A stretch of DNA of 64,000 nucleotides from Arcuatula senhousia. Its lineage: Eukaryota; Mollusca; Bivalvia; Mytilida; Mytilidae. Location: the NCBI GenBank assembly GCA_963971305.1, contig OZ020307.1, positions 51,209,702-51,273,701 on the forward strand, in the 5' to 3' direction. This document shows positions 14,110-25,150 of this stretch, in pieces; position 1 is the first letter of the stretch, and each line of letters begins with the position of its first letter. Made by a program: the position numbers and the translations under genes. A model generated the notes under the pieces. The model did no database searches and was not told the origin of the DNA. It was given only the letters and a program-made list of their open reading frames with translations.

Positions 14110-16000
14110 CAAACTACTCAACCATAATTGAAATATTTGTCACTCAAAATAATAGTTTATGAGCTAAAATATAGGTTCGAGAAAGTGTTAAAATAAAGGT
14201 TAGGGTTAACGCCAACCCTAACCCTAACCCTGATTTTGATATATTGTAAAATTAAAAGTAAAGACACGAATACAACAATGAAAATGGACAATTTTCGAAC
14301 TACTGGTCAAGAATTGAAATACTATTCTCTCAAAATAACGGTTTATGAGTCAAAAGTTAAGTTAGTGTTAGGGGTTAAGTTAGAGTTATGGTTAACGCCA
14401 ACCCTAACCCTAACCCTAATTTTCATCTATTGTAAAATCAAAATCTAAAACAATTACATACGAATAAAAGTGAACATTTTCAAACTACTCGACAATAACT
14501 GAAATATTTGTCACTCAAAATAACTGTTTATGAGCTAAAATTTAGGTTCGAGTAACGGTTTAAATAAGGGTTAGGGTTAATGCCAACCCTAACCCTTACC
14601 CTGATTTTGATATACTGTAAAATTAAAAGTAAAGACACGAATACAACAATGAAAATGGACATTTTCGAACTACTGGTCAAAAATTGAAATACTTTTATCT
14701 CACAATAACGGTTTATGAGTCAAAAGTTAAGTTAGTGTTAGGGGTTAAAATAGGGTTAGGGTTAACGCCAACCCTAACCCTAATTTTCATCTATTGTAAA
14801 ATCCAAATCTAAAACTATTACATACGAATGAAAGTGAACATTTTCAAACTACTCGACAATAATTGAAATATTTGTCACTCAAAATAACAGTTTTTGAGCT
14901 AAAATTTAGGTTCGAGTAAGGGTTTAAATAAGGGTTAGGGTTAATGCCAACCCTAACCCTAACCCTGATTTTGATATATTGTAAAATTAAAAGTAAAGAC
15001 ACGAATACAACAATGAAAATGGACAATTTTCGAACTAATGGTCAAGAATTGAAATACTATTCTCTCAAATTAACGGTTTATGAGTCAAAAGTTAAGTTAG
15101 TGTTAGGGGTTAAGTTAGGGTTAGGGTTAACGCCAACCCTAACCCTAACCCTAATTTTCATCTATTGTAAAATCAAAATCTAAAACAATTACATACGAAT
15201 AAAAGTGAACATTTTCAAACTACTCGAAAATAACTGAAATATTTGTCACTCAAAATAACTGTTTATGAGCTAAAATTTAGGTTCGAGTAACGGTTTAAAT
15301 AAGGGTTAGGGTTAATGCCAACCCTAACCCTTACCCTGATTTTGATATACTGTAAAATTAAAAGTAAAGACACGAATACAACAATGAAAATGGACATTTT
15401 CGAACTACTGGTCAAAAATTGAAATACTTTTATCTCACAATAACGGTTTATGAGTCAAAAGTTTAGTTAGTGTTAGGGGTTAAGTTAGGGTTAGGGTTAA
15501 CGCCAACCCTAACCCTAATTTTCATCTATTGTAAAATCCAAATCTAAAACTATTACATACGAATGAAAGTGAACATTTTCAAACTACTCGACAATAATAG
15601 AAATATTTGTCACTCAAAATAACAGTTTTTGAGCTAAAATTTAGGTTCGAGTAAGGGTTTAAATAAGGGTTAGGGTTAATGCCAACCCTAACCCTAACCC
15701 TGATTTTGATATATTGTAAAATTAAAAGTAAAGACACGAATACAACAATGAAAATGGACAATTTTCGAACTAATGGTCAAGAATTGAAATACTATTCTCT
15801 CAAAATAACGGTTTATGAGTCAAAAGTTAAGTTAGTGTTAGGGGTTAAGTTAGGGTTAGGGTTAACGCCAACCCTAACCCTAACCCTAATTTTCATCTAT
15901 TGTAAAATCAAAATCTAAAACAATTACATACGAATAAAAGTGAACATTTTCAAACTACTCGAAAATAACTGAAATATTTGTCACTCAAAATAACTGTTTA
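14110..16000 (+). repeat. 735-bp higher-order repeat
   Basis: The segment with B-type TTTTTGAGC followed by A-type CGAACTAATGGTCAAGAATTG occurs near 14890-15050 and again near 15625-15785, an offset of 735 bp. The later marker CTCGAAAATAACTG appears at both 15220 and 15957 or thereabouts. The unit is again two dimers, matching the 734-bp unit at the start of the window apart from one base. Confidence 0.75.
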
Positions 16001-17203
16001 TGAGCTAAAATTTAGGTTCGAGTAACGGTTTAAATAAGGGTAAGGGTTAATGCCAACCCTAACCCTTACCCTGATTTTGATATACTGTAAAATTAAAAGT
16101 AAAGACACGAATACAACAATAAAAATTGACATTTTCGAACTACTGGTCAAAAATTGAAATACTTTTATCTCACAATAACGGTTTATGAGTCAAAAGTTTA
16201 GTTAGTGTTAGGGGTTAAGTTAGGGTTAGGGTTAACGCCAACCCTAACCCTGATTTTCATCTATTGTAAAATCCAAATCTAAAACTATTACATACGAATG
16301 AAAGTGAACATTTTCAAACTACTCGACAATAATTGAAATATTTGTCACTCAAAATAACAGTTTTTGAGCTAGAATTTAGGTTCGAGTAAGGGTTTAAATA
16401 AGGGTTAGGGTTAATGCCAACCCTAACCCTAACCCTGATTTTGATATATTGTAAAATTAAAAGTAAAGACACGAATACAACAATGAAAATGGACATTTTC
16501 GAACTCCTGGTCAATGATTGAAATACTTTGCTCTCAAAATAACGGTTTATGAGTCAAAAGTTAAGTTAGTGTTAGGGGTTAAGTAAGGGATGGGGTTAAC
16601 ACCAACCCTAACCCTAATTTTCATCTATTGTAAAATCAAAATCTAAAACTATTACATACGAATGAAAGTGAACATTTTCAAACTACTCGACAATAATTGA
16701 AATATGTCACTCAAAATAACAGTTTATGAGCTATAATTTAGGTTCGAGTAAGGGTTTAAATAAGGTTTAGGGTTAACGCAAACCCTAACCCTGATTTTGA
16801 TATATTGTAAAATTAAAAGTAGGCAGGAATATAACAATGAAAGTGAACATTTTCGAACAGAAATGTTTTCCCTAAAAATTACGGCTTATGAGCTAAAAAT
16901 TAAGTTAGGGTTAGGAGTTAAGTTAGGGTTAGGATTAACGCCAACCCTAACCCTAACCCTAATTTTCATCTAATGTAAAATCAAAATCTAAAACTATTAC
17001 ATACGAATGAAAGTGAACATTTTCAAACTACTCGACAATAATTGAAATATTTGTCACTCAAAATAACAGTTTATGAGCTAAAATTTAGGTTCGAGTAAGG
17101 GTTAAAATAAGGGTTAGGGTTAACGCCAACCCCAACCCTAACCCTGATTTTGATATATTGTAAAATTAAAAGTAAAGACACGAATATTATAATGAAAGTG
17201 AAC

Positions 17204-17388
17204 ATTTTCGAATTACTGGTCAAGAATTGAAATACTTTTCTCTCAAAATAACGGTTTATGAGTCAAAGGTTAAGTTAGTGTTAGGGATTAAGTTAGGGTT
17301 AGGATTAACGCCAACCCTAACCCTAACCCTGATTTTGATATATTGTAAAATTAAAAGTAAAGAGACGAATTTAATAATTGGAGTGAAC
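17204..17388 (+). repeat. A/B hybrid satellite monomer (185 bp)
   Basis: The unit starts like an A monomer (ATTTTCGAATTACTGGTC) but after its hairpin carries the B-type ending GATTTTGATATATTG and ...AAGAGACGAAT. The next monomer is again type A, so the A-B alternation is broken. The switch lies in the telomere-repeat core shared by both types. It is 185 bp long, so the exchange was in register. Confidence 0.85.
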
Positions 17389-19512
17389 ATTTTCGAACTC
17401 CTGGTCAAGAATTGAAATACTTTTCTCTCAAAATAACGGTTTATGAGTCAAAGGTTAAGTTAGTGTTAGGGGTTAAGTTAGGGTTAGGATTAACGCCAAC
17501 CCTAACCCTAACCCTAATTTTCATCTATTGTAAAATCAAAATCTAAAACTATTACATACGAATGAAAGTGAACATTTAAAGCTACTGGACAATAATTGAA
17601 ATATTTGTCACTCAAAATAATAGTTTATGAGCTAAAATTTAGGTTCGAGTAAGGGTTTAAATAAGGGTTAGGGTTAACGCCAACCCCAACCCTAACCCTG
17701 ATTTTGATATATTGTAAAATTAAAAGTAAAAACACGAATATGATAAAGAAAGTGAACATTTTCGAACTCCTGGTCAAGAATTGAAATACTTTTCTCTCAA
17801 AATAACGGTTTATGAGTCAAAGGTTAAGTTAGTGTTAGGGGTTAAGTAAATGTTAGGATTAACGCATACCCTAACCCTAACCCTAATTTTCATCTATTGT
17901 AAAATCAAAATCTAAAACTATTACATACGAATGAAAGTGAACATTTTCAAATTACTCAACAATAATTGAAATATTTGTCACTCAAAATAACAGTTTATGA
18001 GCTATAATTTAGGTTCGAGTAAGGGTTTAAATAAGGGTTAGGGTTTATGCCAACCCTAACCCTGATTTTGATATATTGTAGAATTAAAAGTAAAGACACG
18101 AATATAACAATGAAAGTGAACATTTTCGAACTCCTGGTCAACAATTGAAATGTTTTCCCTCAAAATAATGGTTTATTAGCTAAAAGTAAAGATAGGGTTA
18201 AGGGTTAAGTTAGGTTTGGGTTAACGCCAACCCTAACCCTAGCCCTAATTTTCATCTATTGTAAAATCAAAATCTAAAACTATTACATACGAATGAAACT
18301 GAACATTGTAAAACTACTCGACAATAATTGAAATATTTGTCACTCAAAATAACAGTTTATGAGCTAAAATTTAGGTTCGAGTAAGGGTTAAAATAAGGGT
18401 TAGGGTTAACGCCAACCCTAACCCTAACCCTGATTTTGATATATTGTAAAATTAAAAGTAAAGAGACGAATTTAATAATTGGAGTGAACATTTTCGAACT
18501 CCTGGTCAAGAATTGAAATACTTTTCTCTCAAAATAACGGTTTATGAGTCAAAGGTTAAGTTAGTGTTAGGGGTTAAGTTAGGGTTAGGATTAACGCCAA
18601 CCCTAACCCTAACCCTAATTTTCATCTATTGTAAAATCAAAATCTAAAACTATTACATACGAATGAAAGTGAACATTTAAAGCTACTGGACAATAATTGA
18701 AATATTTGTCACTCAAAATAATAGTTTATGAGCTAAAATTTAGGTTCGAGTAAGGGTTTAAATAAGGGTTAGGGTTAACGCCAACCCCAACCCTAACCCT
18801 GATTTTGATATATTGTAAAATTAAAAGTAAAAACACGAATATGATAAAGAAAGTGAACATTTTCGAACTCCTGGTCAAGAATTGAAATACTTTTCTCTCA
18901 AAATAACGGTTTATGAGTCAAAGGTTAAGTTAGTGTTAGGGGTTAAGTAAATGTTAGGATTAACGCATACCCTAACCCTAACCCTAATTTTCATCTATTG
19001 TAAAATCAAAATCTAAAACTATTACATACGAATGAAAGTGAACATTTTCAAATTACTCGACAATAATTGAAATATTTGTCACTCAAAATAACAGTTTATG
19101 AGCTATAATTTAGGTTCGAGTAAGGGTTTAAATAAGGGTTAGGGTTTATGCCAACCCTAACCCTGATTTTGATATATTGTAGAATTAAAAGTAAAGACAC
19201 GAATATAACAATGAAAGTGAACATTTTCGAACTCCTGGTCAACAATTGAAATGTTTTCCCTCAAAATAATGGTTTATTAGCTAAAAGTAAAGATAGGGTT
19301 AAGGGTTAAGTTAGGTTTGGGTTAACGCCAACCCTAACCCTAGCCCTAATTTTCATCTATTGTAAAATCAAAATCTAAAACTATTACATACGAATGAAAC
19401 TGAACATTGTAAAACTACTCGACAATAATTGAAATATTTGTCACTCAAAATAACAGTTTATGAGCTAAAATTTAGGTTCGAGTAAGGGTTAAAATAAGGG
19501 TTAGGGTTAACG
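17311..19512 (+). repeat. 1101-bp higher-order repeat, two copies
   Basis: Copies run about 17311-18411 and 18412-19512, offset exactly 1101 bp (three dimers of 367). Shared private marks include TTAATAATTGGAGTG (17371 and 18472), AACATTTAAAGCTACTGG, TAAATGTTAGGATTAACGC with GCATACCC, and CTAGCCCTAATTTTC. The one difference I noticed in the body is ATTACTCAACAATAA versus ATTACTCGACAATAA. The near-identity indicates a young duplication inside subfamily II. Confidence 0.88.
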
Positions 19513-19590
19513 CCAACCCCAACCCTAACCCTGATTTTGATATATTGTAAAATTAAAAGTAAAGACACGGATATTATAATGAAAGTGAAC

Positions 19591-19775
19591 ATTTTCGAAT
19601 TACTGGTCAAGAATTGAAATACTTTTCTCTCAAAATAACGGTTTATGAGTCAAAGGTTAAGTTAGTGTTAGGGATTAAGTTAGGGTTAGGATTAACGCCA
19701 ACCCTAACCCTAACCCTGATTTTGATATATTGTAAAATCAAAATCTAAAACTATTACATACGAATGAAAGTGAAC
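19591..19775 (+). repeat. A/B/A mosaic satellite monomer
   Basis: The unit starts as type A, takes the B-type segment GATTTTGATATATTG immediately after the hairpin, then returns to the A-type ending AAAATCAAAATCTAAAAC. The neighbour to the right is type B. Two switches within about 30 bp next to the hairpin look like short-tract gene conversion rather than a simple crossover. A second example is near 20,270. Confidence 0.8.
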
Positions 19776-19960
19776 ATTTTAAGCTACTGGACAATAATTG
19801 AAATATTTGTCACTCAAAAAAAATAGTTTATGAGCTAAAATTTAGGTTTGAGTAAGGGTTAAAATAAGGGTTAGGGTTAACGCCAACCCCAACCCTAACC
19901 CTGATTTTGATATATTGTAAAATTAAAAGTAAAGACACGAATATGATAAAGAAAGTGAAC

Positions 19961-20145
19961 ATTTTCGAACTCCTGGTCAAGAATTGAAATACTTTTCTCT
20001 CAAAATAACGGTTTAAGAGTCAAAGGTTAAGTTAGTGTTAGGGATTAAGTTAGGGTTAGGATTAACGCCAATCCTAACCCTAACCCTGATTTTGATATAT
20101 TGTAAAATTAAAAGTAAAGAGACGAATTTAATAATTGAAGTGAAC
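19961..20145 (+). repeat. A/B hybrid satellite monomer
   Basis: An A-type start is followed by a hairpin core (AACGCCAATCC) and then a B-type tail with GATTTTGATATATTG and AAGAGACGAATTTAATAATTG. It leads directly into another A monomer. It has the same structure as the unit at 17204 and probably descends from it by block duplication. Confidence 0.8.
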
Positions 20146-20879
20146 ATTTTCGAACTCCTGGTCAAGAATTGAAATACTTTTCTCTCAAAATAACGGTTTA
20201 TGAGTCAAAGGTTAAGTTAGTGTTAGGGGTTAAGTTAGGGTTAGGATTAACGCCAACCCTAACCCTAACCCTGATTTTGATATATTGTAAAATCAAAATC
20301 TAAAACTATTACATACGAATGAAAGTCAACATTTTAAGCTACTGGACAATAATTGAAATATTTGTCACTCAAAATAATAGTTTATGAGCTAAAATTTAGG
20401 TTTGAGTTAGGGTTAAAATAAGGGTTAGGGTTAACGCCAACCCCAACCCTAACCCTGATTTTGATATATTGTAAAATTAAAAGTAAAGACACGAATATGA
20501 TAAAGAAAGTGAACATTTTGGAACTCCTGGTCAAGAATTGAAATACTTTTCTCTCAAAATAACGGTTTAAGAGTCAAAGGTTAAGTTAGTGTTAGGGGTA
20601 AAGTTAGGACTATGAATTAACGCCAACCCTAACCCTAATTTTCATCTATTGTAAAATCTAAATCTAAAACTATTACATACGAATGAAAGTGAACATTTTC
20701 AAACTACTCGACAAGAATTGAAATATTTGTCACTCAAAATAACAGTTTATGAGCTAAAATTTAGGTTCGAGTAAGGGTTAAAATAAGGGTTAGGGTTAAC
20801 GCCAACCCCAACCCTAACCCTGATTTTGATATATTGTAAAATTAAAAGTAAAGTGACGAATCTAATAATGGAAGTGAAC

Positions 20880-21064
20880 ATTTTCGAACTACTGGTCAAG
20901 AATTGAAATACTTTTCTCTAAAAAAAACGGTTTATGAGTCAAAGGTTAAGTTAGTGTTAGGGGTTAAGTTAGGGTTAGGATTAACGCCAACCCTAACCCT
21001 AACCCTGATTTTGATATATTGTAAAATTAGAAGTAAAGAGACGAATCTCATAATGGAAGTGAAC
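20880..21064 (+). repeat. A/B hybrid satellite monomer
   Basis: This is a third hybrid of the same kind: A-type to the hairpin, B-type beyond it, followed by a type A monomer. Its tail reads AGAGACGAATCTCATAATGG, slightly different from the other hybrids, so it has diverged since formation or arose independently. Confidence 0.8.
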
Positions 21065-21805
21065 ATTTTCGAACTACTGGTCAAGAATTGAAATACTTTT
21101 CTCTCAAAATAACGGTTTATGAGTCAAAGGTTAAGTTAGTGTTACGGGTTAAGTTAGGGTTAGGATTAATGCCAACCCTAACCCTAACCCTAATTTTCAT
21201 CTATTGTTAAATCAAAATCTAAAACTATTACATTTGAATGAAAGTGAACATTTTAAGCTACTGGACAATAATTGAAATATTTGTCACTCAAAATAATAGT
21301 TTATGAGCTAAAATTTAGGTTCGAGTAAGGGTTAAAATAAGGATTAGGGTTAACGCCAACCCCGACCCTAACCCTGATTTTGATATATTGTAAAATTAAA
21401 AGTAAAGACACGAATATGATAATGAAAGTGAACATTTTCGAACTACTGGTCAAGAATTGAAATACTTTTCTCTCAAAATAACGGTTTATGAGTCAAAGGT
21501 TAAGTTAGTGTTAGGGGTTAAGTTAGGGTTAGGATTAACGCCAACCCTAACCCTAACCCTAATTTTCATCTATTGTAAAATCAAAATCTAAAACTATTAC
21601 ATACGAATGAAAGTGAACATTTAAAGCTACTGGACAATAATTGAAATATTTGTCACTCAAAATAATAGTTTATGAGCTAAAATTTAGGTTCGAGTAAGGG
21701 TTTAAATAAGGGTTAGGGTTAACGCCAACCCCAACCCTAACCCTGATTTTGATATATTGTAAAATTAAAAGTAAAGACATGAATATAACAATGAAAGTGA
21801 ACATT

Positions 21806-22292
21806 CGAGTGTAACTTCGAGTGTTCTCAAGAGAGTATCTTTACGTCCCGTTAATTACCTGTTGTCCTTTTGTCTCAGATACTCTCTTGTTGAATTGAAC
21901 TTCTATCGATTTGATTTTTACTGTGTGTTAGTTTGTACTTTGTTATTGATTATCATTAGGGGGAAGGTTGGCGCCAAAAAACTAGTTTAACCCCGCCACA
22001 TTTTAATGTGCCTGTCCTAAGCCAGGAATCTTTATCAAAGCTTATGTTTGTATTTAGTCGAATTTTTGTTAATTGTTTTTTGTCAAGAAGAGGGTCTTTC
22101 AATGCACTTTGGGATTGGGCTTGAATCATATATATTTTATTTTCAATCCAGGGGCCAATTGAAAAACAGCGAGCAGCGACCGCTGGTCACATTGAAGGCT
22201 GCTGGCTGTTTTCCATTGTGGATATTTAAAATATACGTTTATAATGTAGGTTGTGTCGCGTACACTTATTCCACATCTCATTTTCTTCTATT
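21806..22292 (+). mobile_element. 487-bp insertion in the satellite, dispersed bivalve-type element
   Basis: The satellite stops after GAAAGTGAACATT and resumes in the same monomer at TTCGAACTCCTGG, so removing this block restores a continuous unit. ATT is found on both sides (21803-21805 and 22290-22292), compatible with a 3-bp target-site duplication. That is weak evidence because the flank is AT-rich. Inside is a GGCGCC ... GTTTAACCCCGCC module with small hairpins, then a segment with GGGGCCAATTGAAAAACAGC and CACATTGAAGGCTGCTGG. From memory, this order resembles a dispersed non-autonomous element common in mussel genomes, in diverged form. No transposase or reverse transcriptase is encoded. 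A 132-codon open frame from 22048 runs out of the insert into satellite sequence and is fortuitous. Confidence 0.75.
21959..22030 (+). other. Structured module shared with the 585-bp insertion
   Basis: TTGGCGCC, then GTTTAACCC, then a hairpin with arms CACATT (21997-22002) and AATGTG (22005-22010), then CCTG-N8-CAGG (a second short stem). The same order is found twice in the insertion at 32.3-32.9 kb, at 32360-32454 and 32701-32795, with different stem bases. The first hairpin keeps pairing despite sequence change. The outer GATCGCAATGG arms of those copies are not recognisable here. It may be a conserved folded RNA or DNA module of a transposable-element family; its function is unknown. Confidence 0.6.
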
Positions 22293-23390
22293 TTCGAACT
22301 CCTGGTCAACAATTGAAATGTTTTCCCTCAAAATAACGGTTTATGAGCTAAAAGTTAAGATAGGGTTAAGGGTTAAGTTAGGGTTAGGGTTAACGCCAAC
22401 CCTAACCCTAGCCCTAATTTTCATCTATTGTAAAATCAAAATCTAAAACTATTACATACGAATGAAAGTGAACATTTTCAAACTACTCGACAATAATTGA
22501 AATATTTGTCACTCAAAATAACAGTTTATGAGATAAAATTTAGGTTCGGGTCAGGGTTTAAATAAGGGTTAGGATTAACGCCAACCCTAACCCTAACCCT
22601 GATTTTGATATATTGTAAAATTAAAAGTAAAGAGACGAATATAATAATGGAAGTAAACATTTTCGAACTACTGGTCAAGAATTGAAATACTTTTCTCTCA
22701 AAATAATGGTTTAGGAGTCAAAGGTTAAGTTAGGGTTAAGATTAACGCCAGCCCTAACCCTAACCCTAATTTTCATCTATTGTAAAATCTAAATCTAAAA
22801 CTATTACATACGAATGAAAGTGAACATTTTCAAACTACTCGACAATAATTGAAATATTTGTCACTCAAAATAACAGTTTATGAGCTAAAATTTAGGTTCG
22901 AGTAAGGGTTAAAATAAGGGTTAGGGTTAACGCCAACCCCAACCCTAACCCTGATTTTGATATATTGTAAAATTAAAAGTAAATAGACGAATCTAATAAT
23001 GGAAATGAACATTTTCGAACTACTGGTCAAGAAATGTAATACTTTTCTCTCAAAATAACGGTTTATGAGTCAAAGGTTAAGTTAGTGATAGGGGTTAAGT
23101 TAGGGTTAGGATTAATGTATACCCTTATGTGAACATTTTACTCCTGGTCAACAATTGAAATGTTTTTTCTCAAAATAACGGTTTACGAGCTAAAAGTTAA
23201 GATAGGGTTAAGGGTTAAGTTAGGGTTAGGGTTAACGCCAACCCTAACCCTAGCCCTAATTTTCATCTATTGTAAAATCAAAATCTAAAACTATTACATT
23301 TGTACATACGAATGAAAGTGAACATTTTCAAACTACTCGACAATAATTGAAATATTTGTCACTCAAAATAATAGTTTATGAGCTAAAATA
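22293..23390 (+). repeat. Telomere-hairpin satellite, subfamily II domain (right part)
   Basis: Satellite units resume in phase after the 487-bp insert. They carry subfamily II marks (GTCAAAGGTTAAG, GGATTAACGCC, CCAACCCCAACCC), together with a variant reading ACAATTGAAATGTTTTCCC and AAAGTTAAGATAGGG. At about 23,116-23,145 a deletion joins GATTAATGTATACCC to TATGTGAACATTTTACTCC, removing most of one dimer's middle. Around 23,300 ATTACATTTGTACATACG shows a small internal duplication. No gene is visible. Confidence 0.9.
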
Positions 23391-23394
23391 TAGG

Positions 23395-25150
23395 TTCGAG
23401 TAAGGGTTTAAATAAGGGTTAGCGTTAATGCCAACCCTAACCCTAACCCTGATTTTGATATATTGTAAAATTAAAAGTAAAGACACGAATACAACAATGA
23501 AAATGGACAATTTTCGAACTCCTGGTCAATAATTGAAATACTTTGCTCTCAAAATAACGGTTTATGAGTCAAAAGTTAAGTTAGTGTTAGGGGTTAAGTT
23601 AGGGTTAGGGTTAACGCCAACCCTAACCCTAACCCTAATTTTCATCTATTGTAAAATAAAAATCTAAAACAATTACATACGAATAAAAGTGAACATTTTC
23701 AAACTACTCGACAATAATTGAAATATTTGTCACTCAAAATAACAGTTTTTGAGCTAAAATTTAGGTTCGAGTAAGGGTTTAAATAAGGGTTAGGGTTAAA
23801 GCAAACCCTAACCCTTTCCCTGATTTTGATATACTGTAAAATTAAAAGTAAAGACACGAATACAACAATGAAAATGGAAATTTTCGAACTACTGGTCAAG
23901 AATTGAAATACTTTTATCTCACAATAACGGTTTATGAGTCAAAAGTTAAGTTAGTGTTAGGGGTTAAGTTAGGGTTAGGGTTAACGCCAACCCTAACCCT
24001 AATTTTCATCTATTGTAAAATCAAAATCTAAAACTATTACATACGAATGAAAGTGAACATTTTCAAACTACTCGACAATAATTGAAATATTTGTCACTCA
24101 AAATAACAGTTTTTGAGCTAAAATTTAGGTTCGAGTAAGGGTTTAAATAAGGGTTAGCGTTAATGCCAACCCTAACCCTAACCCTGATTTTGATATATTG
24201 TAAAATTAAAAGTAAAGACACGAATACAACAATGAAAATGGACAATTTTCGAACTCCTGGTCAATAATTGAAATACTTTGCTCTCAAAATAACGGTTTAT
24301 GAGTCAAAAGTTATGTTAGTGTTAGGGGTTAAGTAAGGGTTGGGGTTAACACCAACCCTAACCCTAACCTTAATTTTCATCTATTGTAAAATCAAAATCT
24401 AAAACTATTACATACGAATGAAAGTGAACATTTTCAAACTACTCGACAATAATTGAAATATTTGTCACTCAAAATAACTGTTTATGAGCTAAAATTTAGG
24501 TTCGAGTAACGGTTTAAATAAGGGTTAGGGTTAATGCCAACCCTAACCCTAACCCTGATTTTGATATATTGTAAAATTAAAAGTAAAGACACGAATATAA
24601 CAATGAAAGTGAACATTTTCGAACTCCTGCTCAAGAATTGAAATACCTTTCTCTCAAAATAACGGTTTATGAGTCAAAAGTTAAGTTAATGTTAGGGGTT
24701 AAGTAAGGGTTATGGTTAACGCCAACCCTAACCCTAATTTTCATCTACTGTAAAATCAAAATCTAAAACTATTACATACGAATGAAAGTGAACATTTTCA
24801 AACTACTCAACAATAATTGAAATATTTGTCACTCAAAATAATAGTTTATGAGCTAAAATATAGGTTCGAGAAAGTGTTAAAATAAAGGTTAGGGTTAACG
24901 CCAACCCTAACCCTAACCCTGATTTTGATATATTGTAAAATTAAAAGTAAAGACACGAATATAACAATGAAAGTGAACATTTTCGAACTTCTGGTCAAGA
25001 ATTGCTATACTATTCTTTCAAAATAACGGTTTATGAGTCAAAAACTAAGTTAGTGTTAGGGGTTAAGTTAGGGTTAGGGTTAACGCCAACCCTAACCCTA
25101 ACCCTTATTTTCATCTATTGTAAAATCAAAATATAAACATATTACATACG
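23395..25150 (+). repeat. Segmental duplication, copy 1 (offset 12539 to 35934-37689)
   Basis: The marks GGGTTAGCGTTAATGCC, ACCCTTTCCCTGATTTTG, CTCCTGCTCAAGAATTG, TATACTATTCTTTCAAAAT and AATATAAACATATTACATAC all recur at the same offset of 12539 bp to the right. The blocks are about 1.75 kb long. Similarity falls off left of about 23,395 and right of about 25,150. Confidence 0.85.

Larger units (their letters stand above)
1..16700 (+). repeat. Telomere-hairpin satellite array, subfamily I domain
   Basis: Head-to-tail A/B dimers of about 364-370 bp fill the whole stretch with no gap. A monomers begin ATTTTCGAACT and contain GTCAAGAATTGAAATAC, GTTAGTGTTAGGGGTTAAG and a telomere hairpin followed by TTTTCATCTATTG. 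B monomers begin ATTTTCAAACTACT and contain TTTGTCACTCAAAATAA, TTAGGTTCGAG and a hairpin followed by GATTTTGATATATTG. Diagnostic subfamily I features are GAGTAACGGTTTAAATAAG in many B monomers, a loop reading AATGCC instead of AACGCC in those B units, and TACAACAATGAAAATGGAC at many B/A junctions. The orientation of every monomer I checked is the same. Short open frames of 60-79 codons recur because the unit is repeated; I do not read them as genes. No promoter, RNA gene or other unique sequence is visible here. Confidence 0.95.
16701..21805 (+). repeat. Telomere-hairpin satellite, subfamily II domain (left part)
   Basis: The same A/B architecture continues with a consistent set of variants not seen to the left. 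A monomers have GAGTCAAAGGTTAAG and GGATTAACGCC, so one hairpin arm is imperfect. B monomers often have GCCAACCCCAACCCTAAC and AGCTACTGGACAATAATTG. At about 16,810-16,900 a shortened variant lacks the GGTCAAGAATTG segment, reading CGAACAGAAATGTTTTCCC. Several A/B hybrid monomers occur here and are listed separately. No gene or unique sequence is visible. Confidence 0.93.

Noticed and set aside
22048..22446. 132-codon open reading frame on the + strand
   Set aside because: It starts inside the 487-bp insertion and ends in satellite sequence, contains no recognisable domain, and its last third is the ordinary satellite frame with the TLTL pattern produced by CCCTAA.
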